Shown here: one piece after another, positions 1-5,864 of the stretch
Layout: each line of letters opens with the position of its first letter
Numbering within the stretch: position 1 is the stretch's first letter
Assembly: GCA_046729855.1 (NCBI GenBank)
Contig: JBKPHM010000127.1
Location: 1-6,700 of the forward strand
Direction: 5' to 3'
Length of the DNA: 6,700 nucleotides
Source: DATHSY01 sp046729855
GTDB taxonomy: Bacteria; Actinomycetota; UBA4738; HRBIN12
Program-made: the position numbers and the translations under genes
Notes under the pieces: generated by a model
The model's input: only the letters and a program-made list of their open reading frames with translations
Databases searched by the model: none
What the model was told of the DNA's origin: nothing

Positions 1-100
1 GGGGGGGGGGGCGTGCTGGGGGGGTGTTCGTGTCGCACACCGTGGGGGGGGGCGGGCGCCCCCCCGCCCCCCTCCACCGCATCGTCACAGGTAGGGCGGC
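1..100. other. G/C-run upstream region with strong inverted repeat
   Basis: No gene is seen here. The stretch has G runs at 1-11, 18-24, 44-52 and 54-56, then C runs at 59-65 and 67-72. Bases 42-56 can pair with 63-77, a 15-bp stem with one G-T pair and a 6-base loop (57-62). A small GTGT/ACAC hairpin sits at 30-40. No T-tract follows the large stem, so it is not a classical intrinsic terminator. By position it could be an intercistronic hairpin between a substrate-binding protein gene on the left and the permease gene. The run of 11 G at the very edge also fits a sequencing or assembly artefact. A weak purine-rich stretch (GGTAGGG, 90-96) just upstream of the GTG at 101 may serve as ribosome binding site. 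Confidence 0.5.
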
Positions 101-1024
101 GTGGGCAGATATATCGCACGGAGGCTGCTCCAGGCGGTCCCGGTCTTCTTCGGGGCCACGTTCATCGTCTTCGCGATGGTCTATGCGATCCCGGGGGACC
201 CCATCCGGGCGCTCAACGGGGAACGACCCATCTCGCAGAGCGCCATGAACGCCCTGCGTGATCAGTACAACCTCGACGACCCTTTGATGGTGCAGTACGG
301 AAAGTACATCTGGGGCATCCTCCACGGCGACTTCGGGGAGACGTTCCGTGGCTACCCCGTCGTCGACATCATGAAAGAGAAGTTCCCCGTCACCGCCAAG
401 CTGGCGCTCGGGGCGTTCGTCTTCGAAGCGTTCGTCGGGCTGCTGGCCGGGATCCTCGCCGGGCTCAAACGCGGCTCGTTCATGGACAACCTCTTACTCA
501 TATCCACGATGTTCATCGCCGCGGTCCCGGTGTTCGTCCTGGGGTTCCTGGCGCAGATCATGCTCGGCATCCAGTTTCGCATCTTCCCGATCGCCGGGAT
601 CCACGAGGGACCGATCAGCTACGTCCTGCCGTCCATCGTCCTCGGGTCGCTGTCGCTCGTGTACATCGCGCGGCTCACGCGGACGAGCCTGGTCGAGAAC
701 ATGCGGTCGGACTACATCCGCACGGCCGAGGCCAAGGGCCTGCCGCGCAGCCGGGTCGTCGGCCGACACGCGCTCCGCAACTCGCTGATCCCGGTCATCA
801 CGTTCCTCGGCGTCGACCTCGGAACGCTGATGGCCGGCGCCATCATCACCGAGGGGATCTTCAACATTCCCGGGATCGGCCGCGAGATCTTCCTCGCGAT
901 CCGCGGCCAGGAGGGGGCCGTCGTGGTCGGCATCGTGACCGCCGGCATCCTGATCTTCATCGTGATGAACCTGGTGGTCGACCTTCTGTACGCGGTCCTG
1001 GACCCGAGGATCCGGTATGAGTGA
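101..1024 (+). CDS. dppB: Peptide ABC transporter permease, DppB/OppB type
   Basis: This is one of two inner-membrane permease subunits of a dipeptide/oligopeptide ABC importer; with the DppC-type partner it forms the channel. The 307-residue product has the family's usual length. The GTG start gives the standard N-terminus MGRYIARRLLQAVPV leading into the first membrane helix (about 9-30), followed by the conserved PGDP at 31-34. Further hydrophobic segments lie near 98-121, 131-155, 173-192, 229-250 and 278-300. The cytoplasmic EAA loop that docks on the ATPase is clear at about 205-226 (DYIRTAEAKGLPRSRV). GIFNIPGIG at 252-260 and the terminal LLYAVLDPR are also family hallmarks. The end overlaps the next gene by 8 bases. 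The gene symbol reflects family type; the peptide, nickel or other substrate cannot be told from the permease. Confidence 0.95.
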   Translation: MGRYIARRLLQAVPVFFGATFIVFAMVYAIPGDPIRALNGERPISQSAMNALRDQYNLDDPLMVQYGKYIWGILHGDFGETFRGYPVVDIMKEKFPVTAKLALGAFVFEAFVGLLAGILAGLKRGSFMDNLLLISTMFIAAVPVFVLGFLAQIMLGIQFRIFPIAGIHEGPISYVLPSIVLGSLSLVYIARLTRTSLVENMRSDYIRTAEAKGLPRSRVVGRHALRNSLIPVITFLGVDLGTLMAGAIITEGIFNIPGIGREIFLAIRGQEGAVVVGIVTAGILIFIVMNLVVDLLYAVLDPRIRYE

Positions 1025-2015
1025 CACACAGCGCCCCGGTGGCAGCGATCTGCTCGAGCCCGACGAGGAGGCACGCCCCGAAGACGCGATGGTCCTCGGC
1101 TCCTCCGGTGGCGTCCAAGCGGAGGGGTCGATCGCCGCGAGCACCGCCGCCGAAGGCGCCGCCTCGGTCTATCAGGCGAGCCTGTGGGGCGACGCGTGGC
1201 GCCAGCTCCGGCGCAAGCCGTTGTTCATCATCGCCTCGCTGCTCCTGATCCTGTTCACCGTGGTTGCGATCGCGCCCGGGCTCTTCACGAACCAGGACCC
1301 CGCGTACCAGGACCTGTCGAGGACCGTCCAGGGCCCGGAGCGCGGGCATTGGTTCGGATTCGACATCCTCGGCAGGGACTACTTCGCTCGCGTCCTCTAC
1401 GGCACGCGCGTCTCGCTCATCATCGGCCTGCTCGTCGTCGGCATCGACGTCGTCCTGGCGATCGTCTTGGGAAGCGTCGCCGGGTTCTACGGTCGTGCGT
1501 ACGACAGCGTCATCTCCCGAATGGCCGACATCTGGTTCGCGCTGCCGACGGTCCTCGCCGGGATCGTCTTCCTGAACGTCATGGGTGAGCGCGGCCTGCT
1601 CCAGGTCTCGTTCGTGCTGATCTTCCTCGGGTGGCCGACGCTGATGCGCCTGATGCGCTCGTCGGTCCTCTCCGGTAAGGAATCCGACTACGTCCAGGCC
1701 GCTCGAGCGCTGGGGGCGGGCGACTGGCGAATCATGCGCGTCCACATCCTGCCGAACGGGATCGCCCCCGTGATCGTCTACGCGACGATCTCGGTCGGGA
1801 TCATCATCTCGGCCGAGGCGGCGCTCTCCTTCCTCGGCGTCGGCCTGGAGCTGCCGGCGATCTCGTGGGGCCTGATGATCAGCGACGCACAGAACCGGAT
1901 CCTGAACAGCCCGCACCTGCTGTTCTTCCCCGGCGCGGCGCTGTCGCTGCTGGTGCTGTGCTTCATGGTCATCGGCGACGCCCTCCGCGACGCGCTCGAC
2001 CCGAGGTTGCGTTGA
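1017..2015 (+). CDS. dppC: Peptide ABC transporter permease, DppC/OppC type
   Basis: This is the second permease subunit, partner of the DppB-type protein (332 residues). The ATG lies inside the end of dppB, with a weak GAGGA a few bases upstream. Residues 1-55 form a polar, acidic, Gly/Ala-rich tail with no predicted fold, longer than in many relatives. An OppC N-terminal segment then begins (SLWGDAWRQLRRKP, about 55-68) with the first membrane helix at 68-87. The family signature HWFGFDILGRD is at 111-121. More hydrophobic segments lie near 132-155, 172-190, 196-212, 250-275 and 301-320. The EAA loop is at about 224-247 (DYVQAARALGAGDWRI), and ALSFLGVGL at 269-277 is also conserved. The stop overlaps the TTG start of the next gene by 4 bases. 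Substrate is not determinable. Confidence 0.95.
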   Translation: MSDTQRPGGSDLLEPDEEARPEDAMVLGSSGGVQAEGSIAASTAAEGAASVYQASLWGDAWRQLRRKPLFIIASLLLILFTVVAIAPGLFTNQDPAYQDLSRTVQGPERGHWFGFDILGRDYFARVLYGTRVSLIIGLLVVGIDVVLAIVLGSVAGFYGRAYDSVISRMADIWFALPTVLAGIVFLNVMGERGLLQVSFVLIFLGWPTLMRLMRSSVLSGKESDYVQAARALGAGDWRIMRVHILPNGIAPVIVYATISVGIIISAEAALSFLGVGLELPAISWGLMISDAQNRILNSPHLLFFPGAALSLLVLCFMVIGDALRDALDPRLR

Positions 2016-3060
2016 GGCGGAAGAACGAAGCGCTCGGCCTGCTCGAGCGCGGTTCCACGACGGCCGATCACCTCCTCGCGGTCAGGGATCTCACGGTCGA
2101 GTTCAACACCGACTACGGCGACGTCCATGCCGTGAACGGGATCAACTACACCCTCGACCACGGCGAGACGCTCGCGATCCTCGGCGAGTCGGGCTCGGGC
2201 AAGACCGTCAGCGCCCTCGCCGTCATGGGGCTGATCGAGAAGCCCGGGCGCGTCGCGAGCGGCGAGATCGTCTACAAGGGCATCGACCTGCTCACGCTCG
2301 CGGATTCCGACCGCCGGGCGATCCGCGGCGCCGAGATCGCGATGGTCTTCCAGGATGCCCTGTCGGCGCTGAATCCGGTGTTCTCGGTCGGCGACCAGAT
2401 CGCCGAGATGTTCATGGTCCACCGCGGGATGTCCCGTAAGGACTCGATGGTCAAAGCCCTCGAGCTGATGGAGCGCGTGCGGATCCCGTCGGCCAAGGAG
2501 CGCCTGCGGGACTACCCGCACCAGTTCTCGGGCGGGATGCGGCAGCGCGTGATGATCGCGATGGCGATCTCGCTGGACCCAGAGATCCTGATCGCGGACG
2601 AGCCGACACCGCCCTGGACGTGACGGTCCAGGCGCAGATCATGGATCTCCTGCGCGAGCTGCAGGAGGAGACCAAGATGGGGCTGATCCTCATCACGCAC
2701 GACCTGTCCGTGGTCGCCGACGTCGCGGATAGGTTGTCCGTGATGTACGCCGGCAGGGTGATGGAGCAGGGGACCGTTTGGGACATCTACGACCACCCCG
2801 CGCACCCGTACACCGAGCGGCTGATGAACTCGATCCCGCGCCTGGACCGCAAGGGCGGACGGCTCGACCCAATCAAGGGCTCGCCGCCGAGCCTGATCCA
2901 CATCCCGTCCGGCTGCCCGTTCCACCCACGCTGTCCCAGGGCCCGGGTCCCGCATTGCCGCGACGAGGTCCCCCCGCTGCGCCAGGTCGCGGAGGACCGG
3001 CTGTCGGCCTGCCACTACGCGGAGGAGGTCCTCGCGGACGAGAAGGCGGCCGTCCCGTGA
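2012..3060 (+). pseudogene. dppD: Peptide ABC transporter ATPase, DppD/OppD type, frameshifted
   Basis: This is one of two cytoplasmic ATPases that would power the importer. The reading frame breaks in the middle. The first part (TTG at 2012, stop at 2621-2623) carries Walker A GESGSGKT at 58-65, the Q-loop glutamine 114, signature FSGGMRQR at 172-179 and Walker B with catalytic Glu197 (ILIADEP). The expected DEPTTALDVT then reads DEPTPPWT and stops. Restoring one base after 2607 rejoins it to the frame ending at 3060, with the D-loop, H-loop His230 (ITHDLS) and the oligo_HPY C-terminal domain with cysteines at about 302, 308, 316 and 334. The repaired product is about 349 residues, normal for DppD. 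TTG is the only usable start that does not run deep into dppC; GAGGT lies 4 bases before it. Both halves are well conserved, so a sequencing or assembly error or a very recent mutation is likelier than old decay. Confidence 0.88.
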
Positions 3061-4133
3061 TCGACCCGACGGCGCCACCGGACCCCGACGCGCTGCTGTC
3101 GGTTCGGGGTTTGGTGAAGTACTTCCCGCTCACGCGGGGCATCCTGTTCCGGAAGAAGATCGGCGACGTCAAGGCCGTCGACGGCGTCAACTTCGACCTG
3201 CGCGCGGGCGAGACGCTTGGCCTGGTGGGGGAGTCGGGGTGCGGCAAGTCCACGGTCGCCCGCGTGATCCTCCGGCTGTACGAGCCGACAGAGGGTCACG
3301 TGTTCTACAACGGCCGGGACATCTTCACGCTCGACAAGAGGGAGATGCGCCGGGTACGCCGGCAGATCCAGATCATCTTCCAGGACCCGTACTCCTCGCT
3401 GAACCCCCGCATGACGGTCGGCGACATCATCGCCGAACCCTGGGACATCCACCGGGAGGTCACGAGCAAGCGCGAACGCCGGGTCAGGGCGCAATCGCTC
3501 CTGGAGCGCGTCGGGCTCAACCCGGACCACGCGAACCGCTACCCGCATCAGTTCTCCGGCGGACAGCGCCAGCGGATCGGGGTCGCCCGCGCCCTGGCGC
3601 TAAACCCCGAGATCATCATCTGCGACGAGCCCGTGTCTGCGCTCGACGTCTCGGTGCAGGCGCAGGTCGTGAACCTGCTCGAGGACCTGCAGAACGAGTT
3701 CGGCCTGTCGTACATCTTCATCGCGCACGACCTGTCGGTCGTGCGGCACATCTCCGATCGCGTGGCCGTGATGTACCTCGGCAAGATGATCGAGACGGGC
3801 GACGAGCAAGAGGTGTACGAGAATCCCGCGCACCCGTATACGCAGGCGCTGCTGTCGGCCGTGCCGATCGCCGACCCCAGGATGCGCGGCAAGCGCGAGC
3901 GGATCATCCTCACCGGCGACGTGCCGAGCCCGGCGAACCCGCCCTCCGGATGCCGCTTCCGGACGCGGTGTTGGAAGGCGCAGGACATCTGTGCGGAGGA
4001 GGAGCCGGCGCTGATCCCGCGCAGCCGCCCGCACGCCGACGCCTGCCACTTCTCCGAGGTGCGGGACGTCGTGGGCGCCCGCTCCGCGCCCGCCAGCGCG
4101 GGCTCCGAGCGCCCGAGCCTGGGCTCCGTATAA
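3057..4133 (+). CDS. dppF: Peptide ABC transporter ATPase, DppF/OppF type
   Basis: This is the second ATPase subunit, expected to pair with the DppD-type protein under the two permeases (358 residues). The GTG start overlaps the preceding stop as GTGA. The N-terminus ALLSVRGLVKYFPLTRG is typical of DppF. Walker A is GESGCGKST at 58-66, the Q-loop is IIFQDP with Gln109, the signature FSGGQRQR is at 166-173, Walker B is IIICDEP at 186-192 with catalytic Glu191, the D-loop is SALD and the H-loop is IAHD with His224. The C-terminal oligo_HPY domain contains NPAHPYTQALL (256-266) and four cysteines at 299, 305, 312 and 330, spaced like those reported to bind an iron-sulfur cluster in some OppD proteins. 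Residues beyond about 340 form an Ala/Ser/Gly-rich tail. All catalytic motifs are intact, so this half of the ATPase pair should be functional. Confidence 0.95.
   Translation: MIDPTAPPDPDALLSVRGLVKYFPLTRGILFRKKIGDVKAVDGVNFDLRAGETLGLVGESGCGKSTVARVILRLYEPTEGHVFYNGRDIFTLDKREMRRVRRQIQIIFQDPYSSLNPRMTVGDIIAEPWDIHREVTSKRERRVRAQSLLERVGLNPDHANRYPHQFSGGQRQRIGVARALALNPEIIICDEPVSALDVSVQAQVVNLLEDLQNEFGLSYIFIAHDLSVVRHISDRVAVMYLGKMIETGDEQEVYENPAHPYTQALLSAVPIADPRMRGKRERIILTGDVPSPANPPSGCRFRTRCWKAQDICAEEEPALIPRSRPHADACHFSEVRDVVGARSAPASAGSERPSLGSV
4073..4115 (+). repeat. GC-rich imperfect hairpin at the 3' end of dppF
   Basis: GCCCGC at 4088-4093 pairs with GCGGGC at 4098-4103 around a 4-base loop. The stem extends outward with two mismatches, through GCTC (4081-4084) pairing with GAGC (4107-4110). 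GGGCGC at 4073-4078 and GCGCCC at 4109-4114 offer an alternative outer stem. The hairpin lies inside the last codons of dppF and has no T-run after it. It could slow or end the transporter transcript, or simply reflect the GC-rich Ala/Gly/Ser tail. Confidence 0.3.
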
Positions 4134-4134
4134 T
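4129..4134 (+). promoter_or_regulatory. Candidate -10 box (TATAAT) for tRNA-Leu
   Basis: A perfect TATAAT sits 12 bases before the first base of the tRNA, in DNA of very high GC content where such a hexamer is rare by chance. A start of transcription near 4141 would leave a short 5' leader for RNase P to remove. The TAA stop of dppF is the central part of the hexamer. No convincing -35 element is seen 16-18 bases upstream (sequence around 4106-4111 is CGAGCG), so the promoter rests on the -10 box alone. Confidence 0.5.
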
Positions 4135-4146
4135 CGGTTGGCTCCC

Positions 4147-4235
4147 GTCGGAGTGGCGGAATTAGGTAGACGCGCTAGGTTGAGGGCCTAGTGGGCGCAT
4201 AGCCCGTGGGGGTTCAAGTCCCCCCTCCGACACCA
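4147..4235 (+). tRNA. tRNA-Leu (anticodon GAG), CCA encoded
   Basis: A full class II cloverleaf can be folded by eye. The acceptor stem GTCGGAG (4147-4153) pairs perfectly with CTCCGAC (4225-4231). The D-stem is GCG/CGC (4156-4158 with 4171-4173). The anticodon stem CTAGG/CCTAG (4175-4179 with 4187-4191) holds the loop TTGAGGG, giving anticodon GAG at 4182-4184, which reads CUC and CUU leucine codons. The long variable arm GGGC/GCCC (4193-4196 with 4202-4205) is expected for tRNA-Leu. The T-stem GGGGG/CCCCC (4208-4212 with 4220-4224) encloses TTCAAGT. The discriminator is A4232 and CCA is encoded at 4233-4235. The 3' part, from the T-loop onward, overlaps the end of the convergent recombinase gene, so this tRNA is the likely integration site of the element to the right. 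Confidence 0.96.
4207..4235. other. Candidate attachment site (att) in the tRNA-Leu 3' end
   Basis: The recombinase gene reads antisense into the tRNA and ends in its T-loop, so the element boundary must lie in or next to this stretch. Elements that use tRNA genes usually carry a copy of the tRNA 3' end, so that the gene remains whole after insertion. The intact cloverleaf seen here agrees with that. The exact crossover cannot be fixed from one end: the matching copy should lie beyond the right edge of the window. That the site is used by the adjacent serine recombinase is inference from position. Confidence 0.5.
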
Positions 4236-5644
4236 CAGAACTGCCACCCTCCAGGCCCGAGACCAGCCTCTTTGAGTGTCACGTTGAGCCGTGGAGCGCC
4301 TTTGACGGTCACCTCCAGATGGTCGGGATACATTGCGACGGCGTCCAGCAGCTCCTCCACGAGCACACGCCGCTCGGCGTCGCTCGCCTCTTCCCAGAGC
4401 GGGCCCACGTCCATCTCACCAAGGATCCGAGCCACCTCCTCGAACCTCGCCGCGACGTCTGAGAGCCGAGCATGCTCGGCCTCTCGCTCCTCCCGCTCGC
4501 GGCGGACAGCCTCGATCTGCGTGCTGAGGCGAGCCTCCTCCCCCGCGAAGAGCTCCGCGCTCAGCCGATCCGCGTAGTAGAGCTCCAGGAGCTTGCGGCG
4601 ACGCTCGATCAGGTCATCGAGCTTGAGGCTCCTCGCACCGGCTTGTCGACGCTCCTCTCGGGTGCCGATCGCCTTCTTCAGCTCGCGACGGATCGCCGCT
4701 TGCAGGTCCGGGTCGTCGGCGACAAGACGCAGCCCGAGCAGAGCGGCGCGGACGAGGCCGACGGCCGACCGGGACGGCTGGGAACAGCCGTCGCCCCGGT
4801 GTCGGCATCGATAGAGGGGGCGTCCCTCGCGCCCGTACCGGATCGTGGCCACCCGACCGCAGAGGCCGCATCGGACCCGTCCGGCGAGAACATCACGGCT
4901 CCGTCGCCGCCACGGCACTTCACCGCGGTGCGCCGCCGCGAACTCTTTGGCTGTGACCAAGGGCTCGTGGTTGCCGGGGTACCACCGGCCGTTGAGAAGC
5001 ACCTCCCCGAGGTAGATGCGGGAGCACGCGACGGTTCGGCCCGTCGAGTACTTCACGCCGGTGAGCTCCTCGATGCGTGGGTAGCTGAGGCCCTGGGCCC
5101 GGAGCTCGAAGATCCTGCGGACCGTCGACGCGTCGGAGTTGGGGACCAGCTCCCCGCCCACGAGGTCGTAGCCGAACTTCGGCCGGTTCGTCCACTTGCC
5201 CTGCCGGGCGGCTTGATGCATGCCGAGGCGCACGTTCTCGGCGAGCTGCTCCCGGTAGAACTGCGCGAACGCCCCGAGGATGTTGTAGAACATGCGCCCC
5301 GTGGCCGAGGACAGATCGAGCTTCTCGGTGAACGAGTGCAGGCCCACCCCGTGCTTGCCGAGCGCCTCGGCCAGGAGGATGAGGTCGCCGAGGCTGCGGG
5401 ACAGGCGATCCAAGCGCCAGACGAGCACGTTGGCCACGTGCCCCTGCTCCACCATCGCGAGGACCTGCTGAAGACCCGGCCGGTCAAGATCCTTGCCCGA
5501 ACGCCCCGGGTCCTGGATGACGGTCACCGGTCCCAGGTCGTGGAGCTCCGCGTAGCTCCGGAGCTTCTCCGCCTGACCGTCGATCGAGAAGCCCTCTGCG
5601 GCCTGCTCCTCCGTCGACACGCGGCAGTACGCGACGTTCAGCAT
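4214..5644 (-). CDS. Large serine recombinase (integrase) of a mobile element
   Basis: A 476-residue site-specific recombinase that would integrate and excise the element by a serine-linked double-strand break. The N-terminal resolvase domain (about 3-145) has YCRVSTEEQ with catalytic Ser10 and Arg8, and the LDRLSRS motif with Asp79, Arg80 and Arg83. The recombinase domain follows (about 155-245, including NRPKFGYDLV and NHEPLVTAKEF). A zinc ribbon has cysteines at 259, 262, 280 and 287. A charged helical, probably coiled-coil region spans about 335-410. This is the architecture of phage and ICE serine integrases; all expected catalytic residues are present. The ATG at 5644 is chosen because GGAGGTGA lies 8 bases upstream and the protein begins directly at the domain; an in-frame GTG at 5728 would add 28 atypical residues. 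The last codons and the TGA stop lie in the tRNA-Leu gene, so its transcript is antisense to the tRNA. Confidence 0.95.
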   Translation of the reverse strand: MLNVAYCRVSTEEQAAEGFSIDGQAEKLRSYAELHDLGPVTVIQDPGRSGKDLDRPGLQQVLAMVEQGHVANVLVWRLDRLSRSLGDLILLAEALGKHGVGLHSFTEKLDLSSATGRMFYNILGAFAQFYREQLAENVRLGMHQAARQGKWTNRPKFGYDLVGGELVPNSDASTVRRIFELRAQGLSYPRIEELTGVKYSTGRTVACSRIYLGEVLLNGRWYPGNHEPLVTAKEFAAAHRGEVPWRRRSRDVLAGRVRCGLCGRVATIRYGREGRPLYRCRHRGDGCSQPSRSAVGLVRAALLGLRLVADDPDLQAAIRRELKKAIGTREERRQAGARSLKLDDLIERRRKLLELYYADRLSAELFAGEEARLSTQIEAVRREREEREAEHARLSDVAARFEEVARILGEMDVGPLWEEASDAERRVLVEELLDAVAMYPDHLEVTVKGAPRLNVTLKEAGLGPGGWQFCGVGGGT

Positions 5645-5864
5645 TCCCCTGGTCACCTCCGTTCGCCTCGTTGGACGATGCGCAGGGCCACCTCGATCAG
5701 CACCGAAGCCACCCGCTCGAGATCGCACTCTCCGGCTCGCCTCGCCCGCCCGTCCTCCGACGCTTCGCTCAGACCCGGCTCGCGAGATCTTCCCGCGCGC
5801 CCACTTGTCTCTGGCGATCGGGTGAGCCTACCGACAGCCCGTGTCTCGTCCGACCGCCCTCGCG
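5645..5864. other. Intergenic spacer between replication-relaxation gene and recombinase
   Basis: About 220 bases without a gene I can defend. On the minus strand an open frame ends at the TGA at 5653-5655, and its last residues look protein-like (DLERVASVLIEVALRIVQRG), with mostly G/C third positions. The only standard start close to that segment is a GTG at 5712, which gives just 19 residues; the next lies far upstream inside the neighbouring gene. No clear promoter for the recombinase and no terminator for the upstream gene were found, so the two may share a transcript. Confidence 0.4.
5653..5660 (-). promoter_or_regulatory. Strong Shine-Dalgarno of the recombinase
   Basis: Read on the minus strand this is GGAGGTGA, an almost complete match to the anti-Shine-Dalgarno, 8 bases before the ATG at 5644. 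It decides the start of the recombinase. The TGA inside it closes an upstream open frame, so the recombinase could be translationally coupled to a small upstream gene if one exists. Confidence 0.85.

Noticed and set aside
957..1916. A 319-codon minus-strand open frame opposite dppC.
   Set aside because: Its translation is a low-complexity Asp/Arg-rich shadow of the permease gene, without any domain.
1865..2011. Upstream in-frame extension of the dppD-type gene.
   Set aside because: It lies wholly within dppC in another frame and reads as Arg/Pro-rich shadow; the TTG at 2012 gives a normal N-terminus.
2600..2623. Programmed ribosomal frameshift in dppD.
   Set aside because: There is no slippery heptamer at the break, and such recoding is not known for this family; a lost base explains it more simply.
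4134..4146. Intrinsic terminator between dppF and the tRNA.
   Set aside because: Only 13 bases separate them, with no stem followed by a T-run; the GC hairpin before the dppF stop has no T-tract.
5645..5728. GTG start at 5728 for the recombinase.
   Set aside because: The added residues are unlike the family, while the ATG at 5644 has a near-perfect Shine-Dalgarno and starts right at the catalytic domain.
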